Source: Muribaculaceae bacterium (lineage in GTDB: Bacteria; Bacteroidota; Bacteroidia; Bacteroidales; Muribaculaceae). From it: a DNA stretch of 12,621 bases. Shown in pieces: positions 6,674-12,621 of the stretch. The stretch is from contig JAICZO010000119.1 in the NCBI GenBank assembly GCA_029057255.1, forward strand, positions 1 through 12,621, given 5' to 3'. The translations under genes and the position numbers were made by a program. Under the pieces are notes generated by a model. That model did not search any database, had not been told where the DNA came from, and saw nothing but the letters and a program-made list of their open reading frames with translations. Numbering within the stretch: position 1 is the stretch's first letter; each line of letters begins with the position of its first letter.

Positions 6674-7714
6674 TCAGAACTTCACTACCATGCCGGCCAC
6701 GAGCTGGCTGTCGGAGGCGGCTGCGATGCGACCCTCGGTCTTGTCGTAGAAACAATGCTCGTAGTTGAGCTTGAAGGCGCAGAAGAGCGGGCCAACGAGG
6801 CGCGAAGCCGTCACGCCTCCGGTCAGACGCTTATGCGCCGCAATCGTCGTGGGCAGCTTGCCGCTGCCGTCCTTCATGCCCGACGAGGCGTCGGTGATGC
6901 CGTCGAGACGGGCCTGGAACGACACCTTGTCGACGATGCGCGAGCGCACGGGCAGGCCGTAGTCGACAAAGAAGTCATAGGCGTGCGAGGGCTTGTGGGC
7001 GCCGCCGGTATAATGGCGGTAGATATACTCGGCCTCGGCGAAGAAACGGCCGCAGCTCCACGACAGGGCGGCATCGACCTGATTGACTCTCACTCCCGCT
7101 CCGGCACCGCCGGGCACGCGCGACATGAATGCTATCTCCGGGCGGAGCCCCCACGGTGTGGTGTAGGACGTCTTCACCGAGTATGTCATGGCGCTGTTCC
7201 AGTTGTAGTGGTCAATCATGTCGGTGGCATTGAACACGCCGCCCTCGGCATAGAGGCCTGTGCCGGGCACGCTGTATCCGGCCTTGAAGCCTACCGAACG
7301 AAGGTTGCCGAAGTTGTTGGTCAGCGAGGGGTCGGCGAAGTAGTACTTCCACGGCGCGCGCGTTGCCTCGACGGAGAATGGCACACGCATCTGGCCGAGC
7401 ATCAGCTTGAGACCGCGCACGGGCTTGAAGCCGGCGAAGGCGTCAAGAATCTTTATCTTGCCGTTGTCGCAGAAATCTACCTGCATATAGTAGTCAAGCC
7501 AGGGCATGACGTCGCCCGCGGCGCTGAGACGCGCGTTGGCAACCTGGAAGCGCCCCGTGCCGTCGGTGATCGACTGGCGGTAGAACGCGCGGAGCGTGCC
7601 GCTGACAGTGGGTATGAAACTGAGTTTTTGCTCTTCCGCATCTTCGGCGGCACATGCCGCCCCGGCTGTGACGGAGAGCGCCAAAGCCAAAGCTAAAATT
7701 CGAAATGTCTTCAT
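6674..7714 (-). CDS. Phosphate-selective porin O/P family protein
   Basis: A 346-residue outer-membrane porin. A type I signal peptide ends at ACA|A near residue 22. The body matches the OprO/OprP (phosphate-selective porin O and P) family: an early strand VSGTLRAFYRQ, then GRFQVANARLSAAGDVMPWL and YYMQVDF, the conserved AFAGFKPVRGLKLMLGQMR followed by VPFSVEATRAPWKYYFAD, and alternating beta strands to a terminal aromatic in VVKF. Homologues form water-filled channels, some anion- or phosphate-selective; selectivity here cannot be read from sequence, and Bacteroidota members are diverse. Its ATG shares one base with the upstream stop (TGATG at 7712-7716), so it is co-translated with the PCMD lipoprotein. 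It is the last gene of the operon, directly before the terminator. Confidence 0.88.
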   Translation of the reverse strand: MKTFRILALALALSVTAGAACAAEDAEEQKLSFIPTVSGTLRAFYRQSITDGTGRFQVANARLSAAGDVMPWLDYYMQVDFCDNGKIKILDAFAGFKPVRGLKLMLGQMRVPFSVEATRAPWKYYFADPSLTNNFGNLRSVGFKAGYSVPGTGLYAEGGVFNATDMIDHYNWNSAMTYSVKTSYTTPWGLRPEIAFMSRVPGGAGAGVRVNQVDAALSWSCGRFFAEAEYIYRHYTGGAHKPSHAYDFFVDYGLPVRSRIVDKVSFQARLDGITDASSGMKDGSGKLPTTIAAHKRLTGGVTASRLVGPLFCAFKLNYEHCFYDKTEGRIAAASDSQLVAGMVVKF

Positions 7715-9270
7715 CAGTAGTCGTATTCTAATTCAAAATCGGCTATCCAGAGCGTCGAGCCGACGCCTCCGGTAAAGTAGTCTCCATATTTGCTTGCAGA
7801 GGCACATACTATTATATAGCGTGGCACGCGCGACGTGGAGCGATAGTCCAGATCTACCTTGAACTGCTGATACTGCTCCACATCCTTGGCCCACTGCACC
7901 TTGCCGTATGCCACGACGTACGAGGCGTTCTCGTCGAAGAGGTTGCGGTTGGCGGGATTGGTGCGTATCTCGATAGGCGACGGGCTGTCGATGAGGGCCA
8001 TCCACACTATCGCGGTGTCGGGCTTGCCGTTCATGTCGCTGAACTCGGACGACGTCTTGTTGATAGGGGTGCACTTGTACTTGAACTGTCCGCGCAGCCC
8101 GACGGGACGCTCCACAAACTCCCTGCCAAAGCTGAGCACACCGTTTGTACCCTCGGTGCGCACGTAGTCGCCCGTGAAAATATTGCCCGCGGCGAGCTTG
8201 ATGAGCACGTTTTTGGTCTCGAGCTTGGCCGCCTTGCCTGTTCCTGTGGGAGTATCGTCGGTCGGCACGGTGATTGACGAGCCGCCCATTGCCGCGCCGG
8301 GGTTGCCGGTGCCCCAGAAGGGAGCCTCGCCCTCGGTCCACGGACACCATACCTTGCCGTCGAGCCACCAGTTCTCGAAGTTGCCGTTCGGCAGCTCGAC
8401 CTCGGCACCGGTCTTGAATGTCAGAGTCTTGCCGTAGTCGTCGCCGCTGTATACGCGGGTCTCGTAGCTTGTCTGCGGACTGAGGTGCTTTATGCAGGCC
8501 TTTATCGAGCCGTTTGTGTTTGTGACATCGGCGGCGGGCACTCTCAGCCATTCTTCGGCGCCTGCCACGCGGTACTCTACCCCGCTCTCTCCTGTCGCCT
8601 CGGCTTTGCCGTAGACCCATGCCACACGCGTCCAGCCGTCGGCCGACTCGGTGGTAGCAAGCTCGGCGATGACTTCGACATAGACAGTCCACTCCTCGGC
8701 GCGGTCATAGTTCTCGACAGTCACCTTGAGAGGCTTCGTGGCATCGAAAGTGCTGCCTTCGGCAAGAGCCGGGGTCATCTCGCTGCCTGCGGGACCGAGC
8801 TTTGCCCGCACCACTTTTATCTCGGTAAGGTCCTCGGCGGCGCCTACATACACTATGACACGGCGCGTGGCCACGTCGATGGTGGTCTCGCCCATCTGGC
8901 CTTCCACTTCGAAGTAGCGGTCGATGTCCTGACGGGCGACAATCTTCCACTGCCAGTCCTGATACAGGCGCAGGTCGACCATGCAGGGCTGCGACAGGTC
9001 AAGGGCGTCGGCAAAGGGGTTGCCGACAAGTTCGGCGCCCGGCGACAGGGAGTAGCCGGTCACCAACACATTATATATATCGGCCTCCTCGGGCAGCGTC
9101 ACCGTGGCGGTACGCGTCACCGTGTCGATGGCCGTCGAGCCGGACTGGTCCTGGAACTCGAGGGTCACGAAGTTGGCCTGTATGCGGGGGTAAGGTATGT
9201 TGTTGTGTATGCACGAGCCTAAAGTCAGGGCTGCGAGGAGCACACACATTGAGAGTAGCTTGCGAAACAT
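7714..9270 (-). CDS. PCMD-domain lipoprotein with Ig-like and FN3-like modules
   Basis: A 518-residue lipoprotein with lipobox LGSC and acylated Cys20. Two similar beta-sandwich modules follow, about 36-112 (DTVTRTATVTLPEEADIYNV) and 118-200 (IDVATRRVIVYVGAAEDLTE), both with the form 'D..TRtv.V.v....D...i', suggesting an internal duplication. Residues about 210-287 read as a fibronectin type III-like domain (WTRVAWVYGKAE ... LSPQTSYETRVYSG ... LTFKTG). Residues about 292-518 match the PCMD (putative carbohydrate metabolism, BT2081-like) domain: NGNFENWW, a Trp-rich VWCPWTEGEAPFWGTGNPG, KAAKLETKNV, and a C-terminal IADFELEYDY strand. PCMD domains are beta-jelly-roll-like and thought to bind glycans, but ligand and activity are unproven. 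It follows two outer-membrane beta-barrel genes and precedes a porin, so it is likely the periplasmic- or surface-facing lipoprotein of that set. Confidence 0.88.
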   Translation of the reverse strand: MFRKLLSMCVLLAALTLGSCIHNNIPYPRIQANFVTLEFQDQSGSTAIDTVTRTATVTLPEEADIYNVLVTGYSLSPGAELVGNPFADALDLSQPCMVDLRLYQDWQWKIVARQDIDRYFEVEGQMGETTIDVATRRVIVYVGAAEDLTEIKVVRAKLGPAGSEMTPALAEGSTFDATKPLKVTVENYDRAEEWTVYVEVIAELATTESADGWTRVAWVYGKAEATGESGVEYRVAGAEEWLRVPAADVTNTNGSIKACIKHLSPQTSYETRVYSGDDYGKTLTFKTGAEVELPNGNFENWWLDGKVWCPWTEGEAPFWGTGNPGAAMGGSSITVPTDDTPTGTGKAAKLETKNVLIKLAAGNIFTGDYVRTEGTNGVLSFGREFVERPVGLRGQFKYKCTPINKTSSEFSDMNGKPDTAIVWMALIDSPSPIEIRTNPANRNLFDENASYVVAYGKVQWAKDVEQYQQFKVDLDYRSTSRVPRYIIVCASASKYGDYFTGGVGSTLWIADFELEYDY

Positions 9271-9276
9271 GGCTTA

Positions 9277-10119
9277 TCAGATTACGACCATCAGGCCGAA
9301 GTTGATATTGAAGATATTGAAGCGGAAGTTGGCGCCGGACGTCACGCGCGAGCCTTCGTCGACACCGTTGGTGGTCTGCGTCTCCTTGCGCCACTTCAGA
9401 CCGAAGACACCGAACGATACGTTGAACGACACATAGTCCTGGATGAACACGCACACACCCGGGCTGAAATTGAGCGAGCCTTGGGTGACGATGGTGCGGG
9501 TGTCCTTGGGCTCGCCCGCATAGAGGCGCTTGAAGCGCGACGAGCCGCTGCCGAAGGCGAGGTCCACTTCGTTGAACACGCCGAAGCGGCCGTGTGTGTC
9601 GAGACCGACATAGTTGCGGTAAAATGTCGAGACAGAGAAGCTCTGCTGATAGTAGCTCACGTCGCGGATGGTGAAGTTGAGGTCGCTGTCGAACTCGAAT
9701 GCCATATTGGCCAGGTCGGCGATGCCTCGGGTGTAGTCGAACTTCAGACCCACAGCCTGGTTGCTGCGGAAGAAGTAGGCCACCGACGGTTTGATAGAGT
9801 ACATCTTGCCCTTGAAGTCAAAGTCCTTGAGCATCGACAGCACCTGTATGTCCTCGGTCTGCAGCTCGCCGTAGCTTGCCGTCACGCCGAATCCCCATTT
9901 GCCCTTGGGGATGAAGAGATAGTTGAAGAGACCGCGGTCGAAGCGGCCGAAGTTGCGCTCCGGGATGATGACTTCGACTGTGTCGCCCGCCACGATGACG
10001 CGCTCGATTGAATCGACGGGCACGCGCTCGCCCTTGCGGACGATGGTCTGCGCCTGTGTGTAAACGCCGCAAGCCACGGAGGCAAGCAGCAGAAGTATGT
10101 ATTTCAATGCTTTGTCCAT
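9277..10119 (-). CDS. Outer-membrane beta-barrel protein, paralogue A
   Basis: A 280-residue outer-membrane protein, second gene of the operon. A signal peptide ends near TQA|Q (residue 23). About 40 residues then precede the barrel (PVDSIERVIVAGDTVEVIIP), absent from the neighbouring paralogue. The barrel region begins FIPKGKWGFGVTASY and shows short amphipathic strands: YSIKPSVAYFF, GLKFDYTRG, YRNYVGLDTHGRFGVFNEVD, GVCVFIQDYVSFNVSFGVFGL, and a C-terminal FNIFNINFGLMVVI. The same blocks in the same order occur in the upstream protein, so the two arose by tandem duplication. I do not recognise a functionally characterised family. The next gene (PCMD lipoprotein) starts 6 nt downstream. Confidence 0.85.
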   Translation of the reverse strand: MDKALKYILLLLASVACGVYTQAQTIVRKGERVPVDSIERVIVAGDTVEVIIPERNFGRFDRGLFNYLFIPKGKWGFGVTASYGELQTEDIQVLSMLKDFDFKGKMYSIKPSVAYFFRSNQAVGLKFDYTRGIADLANMAFEFDSDLNFTIRDVSYYQQSFSVSTFYRNYVGLDTHGRFGVFNEVDLAFGSGSSRFKRLYAGEPKDTRTIVTQGSLNFSPGVCVFIQDYVSFNVSFGVFGLKWRKETQTTNGVDEGSRVTSGANFRFNIFNINFGLMVVI

Positions 10120-10126
10120 GACTGCG

Positions 10127-10876
10127 TCAGATATAGAACATCACGCCGAAGGTGATAGAGAACAGGTTAATCTTGAAGTTGGCTTTCTGCGAGTGACGGT
10201 TGGCCACATATATCTGGTCGGTTACCGACCGGGTGTGGTTGTAGTTGAAGCCGAGCACGCCGACGTTCACCTCGATGGCCGAATAGTTGTTGAGGAACAC
10301 CGCCAGACCGGGGGCGAGACCCACATTGAGCTGGAAGTTACGCTCGTAGGTGCCGCTAAGCTTGTCTCCCGAGCCGGAGCAGAGCTTCGACTGGCCGCCG
10401 CCGAGTTGAAGCTGCACCTCATTGAACAGGCCGAAACGTGTGCTTCGGCCGAGACTCATGTACGTGCGGAAGACGCCCGTGCCGAAGTAGTTGTGCGAGA
10501 TGCTGTAGAGATTGTCGATGTTGAACTCCGTGCCCTCGCCGAGGACGACGTCGGCCGAGCTAAGGCGTGTGCGCTGACGGCTGTAGGAGAAGCGGCCGCC
10601 GGCCGTAAGGTTGTCCTTGAAGCAGAACATCAGCGTGGGACTGACCTTGAACGAATACGAATCGCCGTTGAGACGCTCGAATATAAGGAAGGAGTAATTG
10701 TTCTGGTCTGATTGAGTGTAGCTCACACTGACGCCTGCCACCCACGCGCCTTTAGGCACGAAAGAAACCTGCTCGAGTTTGCGGCGGAACTCCTGCTGAG
10801 CCGAGGCCGGCAAGGCCGACGCCAACAGGATGACAGCAAGTGCCACTACGGCCGCGAGCTTTTGTCTGATATCCAT
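10127..10876 (-). CDS. Outer-membrane beta-barrel protein, paralogue B
   Basis: A 249-residue protein and first gene of the operon. The ATG at 10876 is chosen because it begins a good signal peptide (MDIRQKLAAVVALAVILLAS, cleavage ASA|QQ near 26); an in-frame ATG at 10948 would place the start inside the promoter region. Blocks FVPKGAWVAGVSVSY, YSFKVSPTLMFCF, FRTYMSLGRSTRFGLFNEVQ, GLAVFLNNYSAIEVNVGVLG and the final FKINLFSITFGVMFYI align with paralogue A throughout, differing mainly by lacking its N-terminal extension. Beta-barrel assignment is from strand pattern; the cargo or partner is unknown. The next gene begins 7 nt downstream. Confidence 0.85.
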   Translation of the reverse strand: MDIRQKLAAVVALAVILLASALPASAQQEFRRKLEQVSFVPKGAWVAGVSVSYTQSDQNNYSFLIFERLNGDSYSFKVSPTLMFCFKDNLTAGGRFSYSRQRTRLSSADVVLGEGTEFNIDNLYSISHNYFGTGVFRTYMSLGRSTRFGLFNEVQLQLGGGQSKLCSGSGDKLSGTYERNFQLNVGLAPGLAVFLNNYSAIEVNVGVLGFNYNHTRSVTDQIYVANRHSQKANFKINLFSITFGVMFYI

Positions 10877-10945
10877 ATTTTCTGTTATGGTTGGTTTACC
10901 TTTTTCATTGCAGACATAACGACCAATTAAATGGGCGATTGGGTG

Positions 10946-10964
10946 CAAAATTTTTGTAAAGTTA
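10946..10964 (-). promoter_or_regulatory. Candidate promoter of the PCMD/porin operon
   Basis: Two overlapping minus-strand matches to TAnnTTTG lie in the AT-rich part of the divergent gap: TAACTTTA (10957-10964) and AAATTTTG (10946-10953), each one base off. Neither has a clear TTTG about 20 nt upstream. The stretch ATTTTGCAC is also present at the promoter of the other operon. The implied leader is about 65-75 nt. Confidence 0.4.
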
Positions 10965-11087
10965 GTAATTTTTATTTAATTATTTATAAACTCCCGGGCA
11001 AAAACTGCCGCAATCCCCGCTGGGAGCGTGCTGTGAACGTTTTGACAATAATGGGCGGGCCGTGCCGTCCGTTCCGAAAAAAATGAG

Positions 11088-11095
11088 TAACTTCG
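11088..11095 (+). promoter_or_regulatory. Candidate -7 box for dacB
   Basis: TAACTTCG matches TAnnTTTG at all but one position and lies 21 nt before the dacB ATG, giving a leader of only about 15 nt. No convincing -33 box is present; TTTGACA at 11041 is too far upstream to pair with it. Confidence 0.35.
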
Positions 11096-11116
11096 CCCTC
11101 TCAAGTTTTATCCGAC

Positions 11117-12460
11117 ATGAATCTAAAAGCATTTTTCACAGCTGTCATGCTTGTCACGGCATCGGCCTTCCAGGTCTTTGCCGAGAACATCCTCGGCATC
11201 GACGGCGAAGAATCCACTTCGGTGGGTATATACATCAAGGAGATAGCCTCCGGCAAGGTGCTGATCGACCACAACTCGCAGTTGGCACTGACTCCCGCCT
11301 CGGTGATGAAAGCCATCACGACGGCATCGGCGCTGTCGGTCAACGGTGCCGACCGACGCTTCTCCACCAAGGTATCGCTCCGCGGCGAGAAAGCGGCCGG
11401 GGGCGTATGGCGCGGCGACATCGTCGTGCACGGCGTGGCTGACCCCACACTCGAGAGCGAGAACTTCAAGGGCTCGAACGGATTCTGCGACTCCATCGCC
11501 GCCGCCCTGCGCCGCCGGGGCATAAAGCGCGTCGAAGGCACCGTCGTCGTCGAGCAGAGCCTCAAGGATGCCGGACCGATACTCCAGTGGGAGAGCGAGG
11601 ACATCGCATGGCCATACGGCGCAGGCCTCTTCGGCTTCAACTGGCGCGACAACATAGCCACACTCTACCCCAACACGGGCGTCACAAAGCCGCACGTGCC
11701 CGGCCTCGAGATATGCGTCAACAAGACTACCGGCGGCAACGACCTCGTCAGAGGAGTATACAGCAACCGGCTGATGGTATACACCCGCGACCCCGGCAAC
11801 AAGAAATGGGCGCTGAAGACAACCGTCCCCGACCCCGCAGCAGTATTCGCCGAAGAGCTGCGCGGCAGGCTGTCGGAAGCAGGCATCACCCTCGGCAAGA
11901 AAGCGACGGCTCCGCAAGGCAAGCTCGCCGCCCTGTATACACACCGCTCGCCCCGCTTCGGCGAAATAATGCGCAGCCTGATGATACGCTCCGACAACCT
12001 CTTCGCGGAAGGCATACTGCGCACCCTCGCCCCCGCCGACACTCGCAAGAGCGCCATAAAGCGCGAGAAAGAACTGTGGGCGACAAGAGGCATCAACACC
12101 AGATACACCATCATCAACGACGGCAGCGGCCTTACTCGCGCCAACCGACTGTCGGCTCACTTTATCGGCGACGTCCTCGAGTGGATGGCCCGCTCGGAGA
12201 ACGCCCTGACCTACTCGTCGTTCTTCCCACGCGCCGGCAAGGAAGGCACCATGCGTGGATTCCTCGACAAGACCCCGCTCATGGGCATGGTGGCGCTCAA
12301 GACAGGCAGTGTCAGCTCGGTGCAGTGCTATGCCGGATACAAGCTCGACGAAGACGACAAGCCCACACACATCGTCGTGATCCTCGTCAACGGTTTCTTC
12401 TGCCCCAGACGACAGGTGCGCGAGGCCACCGAGAGACTGCTCCTCGACACGTTCAATTAA
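11117..12460 (+). CDS. dacB: D-alanyl-D-alanine carboxypeptidase/endopeptidase, PBP4 type
   Basis: A 447-residue penicillin-binding protein of peptidase family S13, acting in the periplasm on peptidoglycan by trimming the terminal D-Ala of pentapeptides and/or cleaving 4,3 cross-links. A signal peptide covers about 1-22 (MNLKAFFTAVMLVTASAF). All three active-site motifs are present: SxxK as Ser62-Val-Met-Lys65 in TPASVMK, SxN as Ser292-Asp-Asn294 in RSDNLFAE, and KTG at 395-397 in LKTGSVSSV. DGSGLTRANRLSA near 335-347 is the conserved PBP4 segment. The long insert between SxxK and SxN (about 90-280) is characteristic of the class, and length fits. It is transcribed divergently from the outer-membrane operon, and a short reading frame begins 15 nt after its stop. 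No key residue is missing, so it should be active. Confidence 0.95.
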   Translation: MNLKAFFTAVMLVTASAFQVFAENILGIDGEESTSVGIYIKEIASGKVLIDHNSQLALTPASVMKAITTASALSVNGADRRFSTKVSLRGEKAAGGVWRGDIVVHGVADPTLESENFKGSNGFCDSIAAALRRRGIKRVEGTVVVEQSLKDAGPILQWESEDIAWPYGAGLFGFNWRDNIATLYPNTGVTKPHVPGLEICVNKTTGGNDLVRGVYSNRLMVYTRDPGNKKWALKTTVPDPAAVFAEELRGRLSEAGITLGKKATAPQGKLAALYTHRSPRFGEIMRSLMIRSDNLFAEGILRTLAPADTRKSAIKREKELWATRGINTRYTIINDGSGLTRANRLSAHFIGDVLEWMARSENALTYSSFFPRAGKEGTMRGFLDKTPLMGMVALKTGSVSSVQCYAGYKLDEDDKPTHIVVILVNGFFCPRRQVREATERLLLDTFN

Positions 12461-12475
12461 TCCATCACTCTGACT

Positions 12476-12621
12476 ATGACCGACATTAAAGAAATAATAC
12501 GACTCAACATAGAGCTCGAGGGGATGCTTCGGGTTCTCGACAACCGCGACAGCGAACAGGCCCGCGAGATACTCGCCGAACGTTTCAGGACATACTCCCT
12601 GCTGATGGAAAATCTGCTCGG
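12476..12621 (+). CDS. Short helical protein of unknown function, cut by window edge
   Basis: The first 48 codons are present, starting MTDIKEIIRLNIELEGMLRV. The sequence is rich in Leu, Glu and Arg with heptad-like spacing and predicts helices; there is no signal peptide, so it is probably cytoplasmic. It lies 15 nt after dacB on the same strand and is likely co-transcribed. I do not recognise a family from this fragment. Confidence 0.7.
   Translation, partial: MTDIKEIIRLNIELEGMLRVLDNRDSEQAREILAERFRTYSLLMENLL

Noticed and set aside
6584..7696. 370-codon plus-strand frame opposite the porin
   Set aside because: Its start falls in the terminator/promoter gap, its translation has no recognisable domain, and the opposite frame is a clear porin.
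10991..11025. CTCCC...GGGAG inverted repeat in the divergent gap as an operator or terminator
   Set aside because: Only 5 bp with a long loop and no T-run; could arise by chance.
11123..12370. 415-codon minus-strand frame opposite dacB
   Set aside because: Antisense shadow; dacB on the plus strand has all three catalytic motifs in register.
11587..12489. 300-codon plus-strand frame overlapping dacB
   Set aside because: Extremely Arg/Gln/His-rich translation in an alternate frame of dacB with no domain signal.

Overview
The window looks like a chromosomal segment from a GC-rich member of the Bacteroidales, probably a gut Muribaculaceae-type organism. The evidence is a run of typical Bacteroidota envelope families (TonB-dependent receptor with DUF4249 lipoprotein, PCMD-domain lipoprotein, phosphate-selective-type porin), promoters of the TAnnTTTG type instead of a sigma70 -10 box, and little Shine-Dalgarno signal at the starts. 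No transposase, integrase, tRNA, rRNA or CRISPR array was seen.

Layout, from right to left on the minus strand. (1) A four-gene operon (10876 down to 6674) holds two tandem paralogous outer-membrane beta-barrel proteins, a PCMD-domain lipoprotein and a phosphate-selective-type porin. It closes with a perfect 14-bp terminator hairpin. (2) A second four-gene operon (6566 down to 1487) begins directly behind that terminator. It encodes a small secreted protein, a 588-residue secreted protein of unknown function, a compact TonB-dependent receptor and a DUF4249 lipoprotein. Genes within both operons overlap by 1-4 nt or lie 2-7 nt apart. (3) A gap of about 425 bp holds a strong promoter and an apparent structured non-coding RNA. 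(4) A GTG-started secreted protein (LPP20/FlgT-like plus DUF4384-like) overlaps the start of a small outer-membrane protein cut by the window edge.

On the plus strand, divergent from operon 1, are dacB (PBP4-type D-alanyl-D-alanine carboxypeptidase, catalytic motifs intact) and the start of a short helical protein of unknown function 15 nt behind it.

The most notable feature is the RNA at about 1111-1409 (minus strand). Seven nested helices, about 59 base pairs, fold 1152-1327 into one long rod capped by a UUCG tetraloop. A near-perfect promoter lies upstream and a terminator-like hairpin downstream. The rod shape recalls 6S-type RNAs, but that identity is inferred and needs a covariance-model search. 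The two operons look like cell-surface assemblies whose substrates cannot be read from sequence.
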